Below are positions 21,319 through 33,249 of a stretch of DNA of 64,000 bases, piece after piece; the stretch's first letter is position 1, and each line of letters starts with the position of its first letter. Source of the DNA: Dillenia suffruticosa (lineage: Eukaryota; Streptophyta; Magnoliopsida; Dilleniales; Dilleniaceae). The DNA lies in the NCBI GenBank assembly GCA_033439265.1, contig JAVTVX010000016.1, positions 14,802,701-14,866,700 on the forward strand, read 5' to 3'. The notes beneath the pieces were generated by a model that saw nothing but the letters and a program-made list of their open reading frames with translations, was not told the DNA's origin and did not search any database. The translations under genes and the position numbers were made by a program.

Positions 21319-24300
21319 ATGAAAATTTTTGGAGTGGATGCACATATACTCATTGATATTGGATCGAATAATTCATTTGTAAGCTTAGGATTTGCAAGAC
21401 ATTCTGATAGGGATTTAGTTCCTCTTGATAAAGAACTGTTGGTCATTACTTCCTTAGGGGAGCATATGATTCGAAATTTTGAACATAAGTCTTGTGAGGT
21501 GAAAGTTGGTGAAACAATCCTTGAAGCGGATTTGATTCCGTTGGATATGAAAGATTTTGACGCCATCCTAGGCATGGATTGGCTAAGTTTTCACCGAGTT
21601 TCAGTAAATTGCTTCACTAAAGAAGTGGAATTTCGTAGGGCAGGACATCCACTACTTGTGTTCACTGGTGAACGGCGAGTATTGCCGACCTGTATGATTT
21701 CAGCTCTTGAGGCACGAAAATTAGTGCATAAGGGCTGCGAAGCGTATTTGACTCATATCATTGACACTATGGCAGCAAGCCCTGACCTGAGCGATATCCT
21801 TGTGGTAAATGAGTTCCCGGACGTCTTTCCAGAAGAGTTACCGGGGTTGCCACCGATTCGGGAGTTTGATTTCACTATAGATCTTGTTTTCGATACGGCA
21901 CCAGTCTCCACTTCTCCTTATCGAATGGCACCGGCAGAATTAAAAGAGTTGAAAGTCCAACTCCAAGAGTTGTTGAGAAAGGGATTCATCCGACCGAGCA
22001 CTTCACCTTGGGGTACTCCGATTCTCTTTGTCAAGAAGAAAGATGGCACTCTTCGATTGTGTATTGATTATCGACAATTAAATAAGGTGACCATCAAGAA
22101 CAAATACCTCTTGCCGAGGATTGATGACTTGTTTGATCAACTCGAAGGGGCAGTGTATTCTCCAAGATAGATTTGAGGTCCGCATATCATTAGTTGCGGA
22201 TAAAGGAAAATGATGTCCCCAAGACTGCGTTTAGGATAAGGTATGGACACTATGAATTTTTGGTGATGCCTTTCGGCTTGACGAATGCTCCAGCAATTTT
22301 CATGGACCTAATCAATCGAGTTTTTCACTCCTATCTCGACAAGTTCGTCATTCTTTTCATTGACGACATCCTTGTGTACTCCAAAAATGATAAAGAGCAA
22401 TCAAATCATCTTCGGATTGTGTTGCAGACTCTCCGAGACAAGCATTTGTATGCCAAGTTCTCAAAATGTGAATTTTGGTTGAAGGAAATTGGGTTCTTGG
22501 GACATGTAGTATCTGGAGAAGGGATATTTGTTGATCCGAAGAAAGTTGAGGCAATTCTGAAATGGGAACAACCCAAAAGCGTCACTGAGGTGAGGAGCTT
22601 CCTCGGATTGGCTGGTTACTATTGAAGATTCGTAGAGGGTTTTTCCAAAATTGCATCTCCGTTGTCTGGTTTGACGCGGAAAGGAATCAAATTTGAATGG
22701 ACGGATAAATGTGAGCAGAGTTTTCAAGAACTCAAGAAAAGACTCACAACGGCTCCCATACTTGCCCTTCCTACCCTTAGTGATGATTATGTTATCTACA
22801 GCAATGCCAGTAAACAGGGGTTAGGATGCGTCTTGATGCAGGGTGGCAGAACTATCGCCTACGCTTCTCGACAGTTAAAGAAGCATAAGCTGAATTATCC
22901 AACACATGATTTAGAATTGGCTGCGATTGTATTTGCATTAAAGATTTGGTGCCATTATTTATATGGAGTCACTTGCAGAATCTTCACCGATCACAAGAGC
23001 CTCAAGTACCTGCTCACCCAAAAGGAGCTCAATTTGAGGCAAAGGAGATGGCTAGAGCTGATCAAAGACTACGATTTGGTGATTGATTATCACCTGGGCA
23101 AGGCAAATGTAGTTGCTGATGCCTTAAGCCGCAAGTCCTTATCTTCTTTTCAGATTCAGGGAGACGCTTACCTCTCATGCCTGGTGGGATTTCGTGCTCT
23201 TGGAGCCAAAATTACTTGTGATGACAGTGGTGCATTATTAGCGAAATTTGAAGTTCGACCAACCTTGGTAGACAGTATTAAAGAATTCCAAACCACTGAT
23301 GAAGAGTTAAAGCAAATAGTGGAAAAGGTTCGCAAGGGTGAAACTAGTGATTTCCATGTTCGGGAGGATGGTATAGTCATGTATGGGAAACGAATTTGTG
23401 TTCCCAAAAATGATGAGTTTCGGAAGGCTATTCTGGAAGAAGCACACTCTTCGGTTTATGCTATGCATCCCGGAAGTACTAAAATGTACCGAACCATCAA
23501 AGAAACTTATTGGTGATCAGGCTTGAAACGGGAAATAGCCGAATTTATAGCAAGATGTCTGGTGTGTCAACAAACCAAAGCTGAGCATCAAAAGCCAGCC
23601 GGAATGCTTCAACCATTGCCTATACTTGAATGGAAATGGGAGCATATTACTATGGATTTTGTGGTAGGATTGCCACATACTCCAAGTCGTCACGATGCCA
23701 TTTGGATGATAGTAGACAGACTCACAAAATCAGCGCATTTCCTCCCAGTTCAGAATACTTATTCCTTGGAGAAATTAGCAAGGGTGTATCTTGATGAGAT
23801 TGTCTGACTGCACGGGGTTCCGATATCGATTGTATCAGATCGAGATCCCCGATTCACATCCAGATTCTGACCTAAGTTACAAGAGGCATTGGGTAAAACT
23901 GAAATTCAGCACTGCATTTCATCCGCAGACAGACGGGCAATCTGAACGTACAATCCAAACGTTGGAAGATATGTTGAGAGCTTGCGTTATGGATTTCCAT
24001 GGGAGTTGGGATAGGCATCTCTCGCTGATTAAATTTGCATATAACAATAGCTACCAGGTTAGTATTGGAATGCCTCCCTTTGAAGCTCTCTACGGAAGGA
24101 AATGTCGGACTCCACTTTGTTGGGATGAAGTTGGAGAACGCAAAATTGAAAGCATAGAATTGATTAAAACTACCAAGGAAAAGGTGAAGCTAATTCGGGA
24201 AAGAATGAAGGTAGCTCAAGATCGACAAAGAGTTACGCCGACAAAAGGAGAAGGCCATTGGAATTCACAGTGGGAGATATGGTATTCTTGAAGATATCTC

Positions 24301-24692
24301 CTTGGAAGGGCATAGTTCGATTTCAGCAACGAGGAAAATTAAACCCTCGTTATATCAGACCCTTTAAAATCCTTGAAAGAATTGGAGCGGTGGCATACCG
24401 ACTAGATTTGTCATCAGAATTGCAGAGGATCCATGATGTTTTTCATGTGTCGATGCTGAAAAAGTATTTGCCGGATCCCTCGCATGTATTGGAAGTTCCT
24501 CCAATAGAACTGAAAGAAGACTTGAGTTTCAAAGTACAACCGGTGAAAATCATTGACCGGCAGATCAAACAGTTGAGGAGTAAGCAGATTCCTATGGTTA
24601 GGGTACTGTGGAGAAATAATAAAGTAGAGGAACGAACTTGAGAGACTGAAGAATTAATGTGGAAGCAACATCCGCAACTTTTTGATGTATAA
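21319..24692 (+). pseudogene. Broken pol of the younger gypsy element
   Basis: Protease (21,319-21,620) has LIDIGS, with Ile in the active-site DTG/DSG position. Reverse transcriptase (about 21,900-22,620) keeps FIDD at 22,356-22,367. RNase H (22,780-23,130) has Asn (AAT, 22,803) in place of the first catalytic Asp. Integrase keeps its HHCC finger (about 23,450-23,580), TMDFVVG, SDRDPRF and the ERTIQTLED Glu. The tail from about 24,540 is chromodomain-like. One-base losses occur near 22,156 and 24,229 and a two-base loss near 23,893. In-frame stops lie at 22,191, 22,623, 23,514, 23,805, 23,868 and 24,639; all fit C-to-T or G-to-A changes. The natural end is TAA at 24,690, two bases before the 3' LTR. 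No active enzyme is expected. Confidence 0.92.
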
Positions 24693-24694
24693 AT

Positions 24695-27144
24695 TGTAAA
24701 ACCGACAAAGTAAAAAATAAAAAATAAAAAAATAAAAATTGGGAAAGTTACTTTCCCAATTCACCTTCTCTCCCGTGTTCTCTGTCTCTCACCCTCTCTC
24801 ACACTCTCAATTTCTCCACCTCCCTCCCTTCATTTACATACTCACAAGCTCTCTCTCTCTCTCTCCTGCGGGCGCTGCACAGCTGCAGTGTGCGGCTTCC
24901 CTCCCGCGCTGCTACAGCCCGCGAGCAGCTCCATCTCGCGAGCACTCTAACGCGCACCAGCCACGACCCCTCTCCCTCGCGCGCGAACAGCCCACTGTTT
25001 CTCTCCCTCGCCTGTTTGCGTGCTGCCCTCTGCCGAGACACTTGCTGCAACCCCAGAAGAGACCCCAACTCGGCAGTCATCGGTAAGCCCTCGAGAACTC
25101 TAGCCGAGATTTCAATTCAACCCCTGTACATATGGTATGAATTTTCGATTGATATATTCTAGGGTTTCAATTTCCTTTGGTGATTGAACCTAAATACTAA
25201 ATTTTTACTTCAAATCGGAAGCATTGCAGGGTTCGAATTAAATCGAACAGCGCACGAAGGTTTGGTAGGCAAATGCAAAAACCCTAGGTCTGAATCTGCA
25301 CTCCTTTCTCTGCGCAGGTAAGGGCTAATTTTTGAAAATAACTTTAGGATTGTGAAATAATTGCAATATGGTAGAATTGGAATGTATGTTCATGAATTGG
25401 AAAAATTAGAAGAAACTAAAACTATGTTAATTTAAGAAAATCTATGAGAGTTGTGAATATGAATTTTGTAAAGATGTAAATGGCGATAAATTGGTAAAAT
25501 GATGATAGGAACAAGAAAATGTTAGAAATGAGGGTTAAACAAAATTAGGAAAGTTTGTGAACCCTTGACTTTGGAGGAGAAATGACTTGAGAATTGTTAT
25601 GGTTGCTTCAGGACAATCCATTGGAGTTTGAAAGGAGATTTCTTGTGTATGGATAGGGTGTAGGGAGTGAATATCCTCTCTAGAGGTGAGTGGATGGTTC
25701 ATTGTGTTCATGAATGAGAAATATGTTTTAAAATTACTTTATAAATGATTTTCGAAAGATTTTACGTGATTTATGCGAATTGTTTTGTGACTGTGGGCTG
25801 TCTGAACTGAATTGTAAAGTATAAATGCATCCATTGTGTTTAAAAATGATTCTGTGCCATATCTTATTTGATATTGCTCTATGAATTGATTTGGCATGAG
25901 ATTGTTGATTATTTGATGGAAAATTATGGCACATTGCTTGTGAACTGGATTGATTTAGAAATGAAGGGTGCCGCAGATGACTATAGTCATATTCCCACCA
26001 CGGAGCGACCCGACGGGGTGGCGTGGTTTGGGGTTTGGATGTGCAGGGGAGTTAGACGTCCCTCCCTCTGCCGAAGTCGTACTATATCTGGTGCACCCCG
26101 ATGAGGTACGAGCCAACGCCAAGGTAGAGGGTTTGTTTTGAGACATTGGATAGAAAAACCCTTGGCGGGATTTCGTCTGGGTTTGGCCACCCTAAGACGG
26201 AAGTGTTTTTCGATGGAACCCCAAGATTTTCTGAAATGATAATTGACATGGATGCATATTTTGTAAATTGTAATTTATTAAAATGTTTTATGCATATGAA
26301 TTGTTATTTATGAGATATGCTTTGACTGCCCTATATTTACCCCTTATTATGAACACAATCACACCATTACACTCCACTCACTGAGTATACCCCTATACTC
26401 ACCCCTCTCTTCCCCTTTTTCAGAGGAGACTTAGTTAGGAGACTATTCGACGGAGCTTGTGCTGTATTTTTGCGGATTGTATAGGTATTTGGCACATGTA
26501 GGGTTACTTTTGAAGATTTATAGATCTCAAACCATGGAAAGGGAAGACTGTACATCCCCTGCCGTACGGATTTCATTGATACTGGCCGAGTTGTTGACAA
26601 GTATTGATAAAATCCGCTGATTTTTGATTTGTTTTTTATTACCTTAATTACTCGATTATTTTTATAAAACCGTTTATATCTATATTGAGACATTTGGACT
26701 GTAAATCTTAATTTCGATGCTTTTCTCTAATTTTGTGAAGTTCTGTACAACTCATACCGTTAGGACTCTACCGATATTGGCTTGTCTTCCTCAGGTAAGT
26801 GTTGGTAAAGTCCGACGGCTATGTTTTGGGACTTCTTGTTTGTCACACGCTTTATTGAGGTGAGAATTCTGAATGGCTAGGATGGCCACATCGCATGCGT
26901 GCTTGTATAGGATCCCACTCCCCGATGTGTGTCAATGTGTGTGTTTGAATGTTCAGGGATGAGCCGGATGGGCTCCTTGCGTGTGTATTGTTATATGATT
27001 TCACATTTTGAAGAGTTTTATACTTTCGATGATTTATTGTAAATTTGATAGCCTTGCAGAGTCCCGGTATACGGGGAGGTTCTGCCTGTGTATCGAGACG
27101 ACGCGGCGGTTGTCGCGTGGTCAATCCGAGATCGGGGCATGACA
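24695..27144 (+). repeat. 3' LTR of the younger gypsy element
   Basis: 2,450 bp, a near-identical partner of 17,025-19,538. Relative to that copy it lacks short pieces of the CT-rich and GC-rich part (for example around 24,780 and 24,925). No purine tract precedes it. Confidence 0.93.
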
Positions 27145-27149
27145 CAAAA

Positions 27150-28136
27150 TCTATGAATATGTTAGTCCTAAATTCATGACCCACATTTGTGTGGTCACTG
27201 AAGAGTCATCATGAGTTTCACTACACATATCAGATTTAAGTGATTCAAGTTTCAAATTAAAGATAAAATATAGATCTACAACTCTTATTTTTAGGGTTTG
27301 GCCTAGTTTTGATAAAAGGGCTGTTCAAATTTGAAACAAAATTTGTAAGCAGAATAGAACAGAACAGAGCAAATTTCTTCAGGACATGTCTCTTTGAAAA
27401 ATTATAAAAAATCCAATTTTCAATGGAATGTTTACTTCAATATGTCATTTTAAAGCCCTAAAAGCCTAGTTTCAGTAGGAATAAGCCCTGTTCAATTTAC
27501 AATTATACAAAGAAAGTTATACTTGAAATATCGTTATTGGGTCAAGCTGACTAGTTGCAGAAATTCAAGTTTTCCTCATTATTTTAATTTTACCCACACT
27601 CAATAGGTTAAATATTTGCATAATAACACCAATCTAAATTGAGGAAAATGATTTAACTGAAGTAGGGTGTCAAATTTCATCCCAAAGTTGAGCTACAACA
27701 AACCCTGATTTTTCTCTTTCTAAAAAATCCCAAATTAAAATCATTAAAATCAAATTCATGATCCATTTGTCTAAATCCAAGAAAATGGTAAGAATATTAC
27801 CTTCATTTCATGATTGCACCAATTCCTTCAAATTGAGTCTCCAAACTCTAGATTTCTCTCTCTAAAGCCCTTAATCTCTTACTAGAACCACAATACTTCA
27901 AGTTTGTTTGAAGGTTTGAGAGCCTGGATGTGTGGGTCTTTGTTTGATCTTGTTTGATATTGAGGGAAGCAAAGAGAGTGGACGAGCGAGGAATGAGCCG
28001 CGAGGGTGGGAGGAAGGGAGAGAGTCTCAAGTGAGTTGAGAATAAAAGAATATACGAGGTGGGGAGAGGAGAGAGAATAAGTGGGGGTAGGTTTGGATTT
28101 AATTTTTCTCCTTTTTTTTGGGTTCCTGGTGTTACA
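27150..28136 (-). repeat. Right (5') LTR of the old gypsy element, proximal part
   Basis: A continuation of 15,385-17,024 after the younger insertion; it aligns with 11,210-12,187. It begins, on the minus strand, TGTAACACCAGGAACCC. Confidence 0.78.
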
Positions 28137-28621
28137 TAGAGTATGTATTAAAAGTATTGCAAAAGTAAAAATAAATATACTCTAAATCACCTTCTCGATT
28201 TTAATACTTTATTTTTTTATTAACCTACCTACTCAATGTATGCTTATTCCATAGTATAAATAATAATATAGTTGGGTATTAAGAAAATAAAGAAAAGAAT
28301 GAAAGTCTATTATCTTAGGACCTAGTTGTAACTTTTTTACAAGTTATGGAAGAATGACCTATTTGTGAAGGAAAAACTTTTCGGAGTAGAATTATAAATT
28401 CATAAAATTTATAGGGCAAAATAAAATATATTTAACCCTAACTTCTCATATAAAAGAAAGCATGAAATTAATAGCCTTTGAAACACTCTTTAATCTTTCT
28501 TTCAAGTTTCAAAACCTTAAATTTTATACACAATGATCTTGAAACCTTGTTCAATCCTACCCCTCAAATTGTTCATACTTAATGAGGCAAAAGAAAAGAA
28601 CATTTATGTGAAGAAACTTGT
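28137..28621. other. AT-rich spacer
   Basis: No coding signal, RNA gene or clear repeat recognised. Confidence 0.4.
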
Positions 28622-29235
28622 GAGAAGAGAACTTCTTATCCTAAAATCTCATGGCTTCTATTTCTCATTCATGTTTAATTAACGGCCAGGTCATGTTGGA
28701 GTTGTTTAATTCAAAATAGCATGTGAACCTAAATTGACAATAATTAAAAATATTAGTAAGGGTGGCAACCTATGTTGGAGTTCCCTTCTATAGATTATTT
28801 TCAGAAAATATTACTAATTGGCCAGCTTATGTTAGGGTTTGATATTAATTTATCCCAATAATTTTATAAATAATGATATATACTCGACTTTTTTGGAGAA
28901 GTTAAAAATAACCCATGTTTTGAAATTATGGGAGAGGAGTTTTGGCCCTAAAATACCATGATTTCCATTTCTAGTTTATGCCAAGAAATAATTATGGCCG
29001 GCCTACGTTGGAGTTACTTGATTCAAAATTAGCAAATGAATTTAAATTAAGATTAATATTATGAAGATTGGACCCCCTACATTTGAGTTCTATCTACAGA
29101 TCATTTTAGAAAAATAGCATTAATCAACACCTCACATTTGAGCTTGATATTAATTTATTTCAGTAACTTTATAAAGAGGATATCCACTCCACTCCATAAG
29201 AGAGGGTAAAAATAACCGATGTTTAAATATTAGGA
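28622..29235 (+). repeat. Diverged tandem duplication, period about 308 bp
   Basis: Copies at about 28,622-28,930 and 28,931-29,235 share ordered blocks such as the CATGTTGGAGTT/CTACGTTGGAGTT stretch, GATATTAATTTAT and GTTAAAAATAACC. They show about 70-75% identity by eye. The unit is unidentified. Confidence 0.65.
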
Positions 29236-29539
29236 GTTAAGGCTATACTATCGAGATAATAATATTCAATTCGAAAGATTCTGACTTATTATATTTTCAT
29301 GGCCATCTCAAGATGGAGTGTTGTGATAAAATGTTAAGATACTAGCACATTGTTATCAAAGTTATAGGGTAATTTACTTTGAATAATAATGTGTTATGTG
29401 GGATAATCATACTTTTTTATTTTATTTCACATTTTACTCATTCATATGTTCATGCACCTTAATATAATGCCTCAGTTAACTGAATATATGATTTTTTTTC
29501 ATTGTCTAGAATTGTTAGGTGGTTTCTTGAAGGATGAAA

Positions 29540-30480
29540 AACTCGGTGGACCAAATTATGTTGATTAGAAAAGAACCTTAACAAAGTGCTTAGATTCGAT
29601 GAGTACATGCATGTCCTATACCTTGTTCTGTCAGCACCATGGATTCTATTGATGAGTAAAACAAAGCTAAAAGCTAGTAGAAGAAAAAAAAGGAGATTGA
29701 TGCTGTCCTAGTCTCTATGTCCAATCTGCTTCAAAGTAAACATGAAAAATTGGAAACTACCTATGATAAGATTTAGTCTTTTACAAAGATGTTTGTTGAT
29801 TAGAGTATGGCCACAAATCCAGTTGCTCTTGGAGCAAAGGATGGCTAAGGGAACATTAGTTAAAGACCATATGCTCAAGATGGACCCTCAAGGCTAAGAT
29901 TCATTTCCAAGACTAGATTGTCCTGGTTTTGGAAACTTTGCCTAACACCTTTAGCAAGTTCAATTTGAACTACAACATAAGAAAGTTAAATATGACTCTA
30001 TTAGAATTGATGAGCGGAGATCACATGGCGGAGGTGATCATAAAACCTTAGGAAAGTGTTCATATGGACTAAGGGTCCTCTTTTGGATAGAAATTGAAAG
30101 GTAAAAAGTTTAAGAAAAAAGTAAGATCTCGATAGGCAAATATCAAGTGAATAAACAAATCTTTAAATCTTAGAAGATTACAAATGTCTAGCTTAGAGAT
30201 AAATGCTGCTAGTATAGGTAGAATAGTTATTCAAAGGAGCAATAGCAGGGGGACATAACAAAATAGCGTATAGGTATGCATTAAAGCTTCGACAGTCATA
30301 TTTGATGGTTAAATTTGTTGACTCTTGGATGGTAGATTCAAAAGACACTAATCATGTCTATAGCTTTTTATATGGGTTCAGAAAGACAAAGACATTGGAT
30401 AGAGGAGAACATGGTCTATGAGTAAGCGATTGATGGTGAATTGGGTGACTATGATGGAAAATTTCACTTTATCTTTTAGG
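29540..30480 (+). pseudogene. Copia gag and protease relic
   Basis: Frame-shifted pieces in gag order. KLGGPNYVDWKRTL lies near 29,550, HEKLETTYD near 29,740, VKDHMLKM near 29,860, FSKFNLNYNIRKLNMTLLEL near 29,950 and KGKKFKKK near 30,100. Then VDSWMVDSKDTNHV near 30,320 corresponds to the copia protease WLVDSGATNHV, with the Gly of DSG lost, followed by FRKTKTLDRGEH. There are many stops. It belongs to a different copia family from the element at 663-5,549. Confidence 0.8.
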
Positions 30481-30673
30481 AATGATATATTACAAAACAA
30501 ATAACTTATCCAGACAGATGAAAACCATTTGTAAAGCCCATTAAAACCATCGGCAAAACCTTCTCCGATGGATGGGCCCTCAGTTGACTATATATTAGTT
30601 GGGATAGGTCTATCCCGATGATTTTGTTTATCATTGGAGCATGTTCTGGGTCTATATTGATTGTTAAAAAAGC

Positions 30674-31308
30674 GTTAGTAAAAGTTATTGTCTTTTACCC
30701 TTGGTTACTACATGTGTTAGGTAAAATTATAGTTTTTTATTGTCGATTACCATAAGTGTTAAAAAATATTATTGTATTTTATAATCTGTTTGAAAACAAT
30801 TGGTAAAAGTTATTGTCTTTTATCATTAATTACCACATGTATTAGGAAATGTTACTATTTTTTATCATCTGTTACTATGTGTTAAGAAATGTTACTATGT
30901 TTTATTGTTGGTTACTATAACTGTTAAGAAATATTATTATCATTTATCGTCGATTATCACATGTGTTAAAGAATATTAATATCTTTTATCTTTGATTACA
31001 AAAAATATTAGGCAAAGTTATAGGCTTTTATCATAAGTTAGAAAAGTATTAGGAAGAGTTACTATCTTTTCTCATCGATTATCACATATATTAGTATAAC
31101 TTACTGTTTTGTATCATCGGTTGTTATAAATATTAGGAAATATTACTGTTTTTTATCGTCGGTATCGTTGGTTATCAGAAGTGTTAGGAAACATTATTAC
31201 ATTTTATTGTCAGTTATCATAAGTGTTAGGAAAATTATTGCATTTTATCATCGGTTAGCACAAGTGATAGAAAAATTTACTATCTTTAATTATCGATTAC
31301 CACATGAT
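30674..31308 (+). repeat. 42-bp minisatellite, about 15 degenerate copies
   Basis: The unit approximates GTTAGGAAATATTACTATC then TTTTATCATCGGTTACCACAAGT, at intervals of about 40-44 bp, with one longer copy near 31,150. The core TCATCGGTTA recalls subterminal repeats of CACTA transposons. A TAGTG follows at 31,334-31,338. Confidence 0.8.
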
Positions 31309-31339
31309 ATCAACAGTTATGGTTTTTTTAAGATAGTGT

Positions 31340-32093
31340 AGATTTGAATTACTATACATAAATTAAGAAATTATAAAATAAAGAGATTACTAAAATAATA
31401 TGAATATAATAAAGATTGTATTAATATACGAGAATTATTGATACATTGATTCGTAAGTAGAATAACGGATACAAATAAGACCAAAAAAATAATTGCATGT
31501 CCTATAACTGCATGTCTTTTGAGATGGCTCAAACAAAATATGTTCACTTCGATCACAAAAAATATTACCATCACAATTTGAAAACACAATCCTAGCATCA
31601 AAATCAGGTAACTCCAAAATTAAGTAGATAACAAAATAACAGTAACCAACTTCATGCACAATCCTTCAGGTCAATCAATTCATAAAAACTAGTAGTGAAA
31701 TGAATATAATTATATGGTGAAATTATAAAGAATGATTATAAATAAAAATATTACTTTCTAGATGGAGTCAAGTGTTGATGATGACGGTTGGTTTCTATAT
31801 GCATTCCTAGCATCTAGTATTGGAGAAATATAATAATACAAATAATTTGGATTATTATTTAAAGACAAATATGAAATTAGAAAATTATGCTGAAAACTAG
31901 ATAAATGATATTTTTATTTGAACACTAGTAATAAGTCTTACATCATCAATCATATTCATCAATTTATTTTACTGTCCACTTATAGCCTACATAGTAACAT
32001 GCATAAGAACATTGTTTATCCAATTAGTAAAATTGTGATTTTGTTTTATTAATTATTCCATCATCATAATCTTATTTTCATTTTTTGCTTTGG
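31340..32093. other. AT-rich spacer
   Basis: Open stretches on the minus strand here have no recognisable domain. It may be the 3' part of the neighbouring CACTA relic. Confidence 0.35.
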
Positions 32094-33220
32094 TTAGACG
32101 TACAGATTTACATTGTGATGGAGTTGTAACCTTTCTACATATTTGATTCTTCCCCTCAAGTAAGACCCTTTAACTTTAGATACGATATTGCTTTCCCAAG
32201 ATAAATTTAAACTTTCTACTTGATTTCCTTCATTGTCAATCACCTCCATTTCACTCTTCACCATTTCTTGCAAAAAGTAAAATAAATCAAACTTCAATGT
32301 TCCAAAAACATATCAATTAGAATTACATGAAAGATAATCATTCATACCACAATTTCTGATATTTTCGTAAAAACTAAAATATCATCTGATCATATTATAC
32401 TTGTATTATAAAGCTCAGTTTTAGAAGGATTTGTCCCATCAGATTGTATCATATGCAATGATAAAAATAAAGCAATTTAAAATTTTATGTAGGTAAAATT
32501 AATTATAGCTAAAATAAAGTATGAATTCTTTATATCTTCTCATGTATAAATTTGGCAAATGAATTCAATCCTAAGCAATGTAGATCTATCAACTTTGCGC
32601 GATATTCTAAATTTTTTTATTAATTTCCTAGTATAGAGTAAAAAGTATTAGAATAACAAGTGGATTACATTATAGAGTATTAGTAAGAAAAATTGGTAAT
32701 TGGTACATTTTCTTTATCACTCAACCAGAAAGCAATAAATTCACTATATTGATTTGGATCAACCCTTTCATATTCTATTCTCTTGACATTTTATTTATTC
32801 TAACTGAATTATCAAACCACTTTGACTTTAGAATATTTTTTCAACTCTTCCATTTATCATACAAGTTGTCAATAAGTTATTTTTTAGTGTCATCTCTAAG
32901 TGATTTGAAAATAACATTTGACTATAATTAAAATAGAAAAAATATGTAAGGAATAAAATTAGATATATTAACTTCTCATCTATGCCATCGAGCAATAAAA
33001 CTATATACCTGTACTATCTTCTACATGTTGTCTTTATACTCTTTTGGCATATGACGCCAAATCCTATAATTGTTGGAACAATCGAATGTATTCTAACTAT
33101 AGTGTCAAGGAATCTAGTAAAAATCATACTATCGATTTTTATTGGTTGATTTAATTCATTTATTTTAATCATCATGTGTTTTCCTTTTTCTAAATCCCAA
33201 ATATCTTGACAGCACATTAG
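32094..33220 (-). pseudogene. CACTA Transposase_24-like relic
   Basis: Minus-strand pieces follow the order of the plant Ptta/En/Spm 'Transposase_24' family, an accessory protein of CACTA transposons. CQDIWDLEKGKHMMIKINEL then NQPI lies at about 33,145-33,215. A shifted frame, NYRIWRHMPKEYKDNM, follows at about 33,020-33,070. RVDPNQYSEFIAFWLSDKEN lies at about 32,700-32,775 and YRAKLIDLHCLGLNSFAKFI at about 32,545-32,605. A last open part is at 32,094-32,297. Stops and frameshifts separate the pieces. I saw no TNP2-type transposase nearby. Confidence 0.6.
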
Positions 33221-33249
33221 GTCCTAGGTTTCTTAACAATCGTTCAAAA

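Larger units (their letters stand above)
17025..27144 (+). mobile_element. Younger Ty3/gypsy chromovirus-type element
   Basis: A 10.1-kb plus-strand element with LTRs 17,025-19,538 and 24,695-27,144, beginning TGTAAAACC and ending CATGACA. Target duplications are CAAAT at 17,020-17,024 and CAAAA at 27,145-27,149. The uninterrupted site can be seen in the old gypsy left LTR (about 11,205-11,218), which supports the boundaries. The interior has gag, protease, reverse transcriptase, RNase H, integrase and a chromodomain-like tail, matching the Tekay/Del type, but carries many lesions. The LTRs are only a few percent different (about 6 differences in 470 compared positions at 17,590-18,060), so insertion is younger than the copia element at 663-5,549. 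Confidence 0.93.
10590..28136 (-). mobile_element. Old gypsy element, split by a younger one
   Basis: A minus-strand LTR element. Its right (5') LTR begins TGTAACACC at 28,136 and ends TATGACA at 15,385, followed by a PBS-like site. Its left (3') LTR ends at 12,187 with the same TGTAACACC. The interior (12,188-15,384) is short and decayed, with gag and protease traces only. The left LTR lacks about 1 kb and stops against a copia relic at about 10,590. The right LTR was interrupted by the element at 17,025-27,144. Lineage uncertain beyond Ty3/gypsy. Confidence 0.8.

Noticed and set aside
30674-31308. Regularly spaced repeats that might suggest a CRISPR array
   Set aside because: The whole 42-bp unit is repeated with no unique spacers, in a plant nuclear context; it is a degenerate minisatellite.
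31371-31659. Overlapping minus-strand frames of 74-76 codons
   Set aside because: Two frames on the same stretch, hydrophobic from AT-rich codons, no domain.
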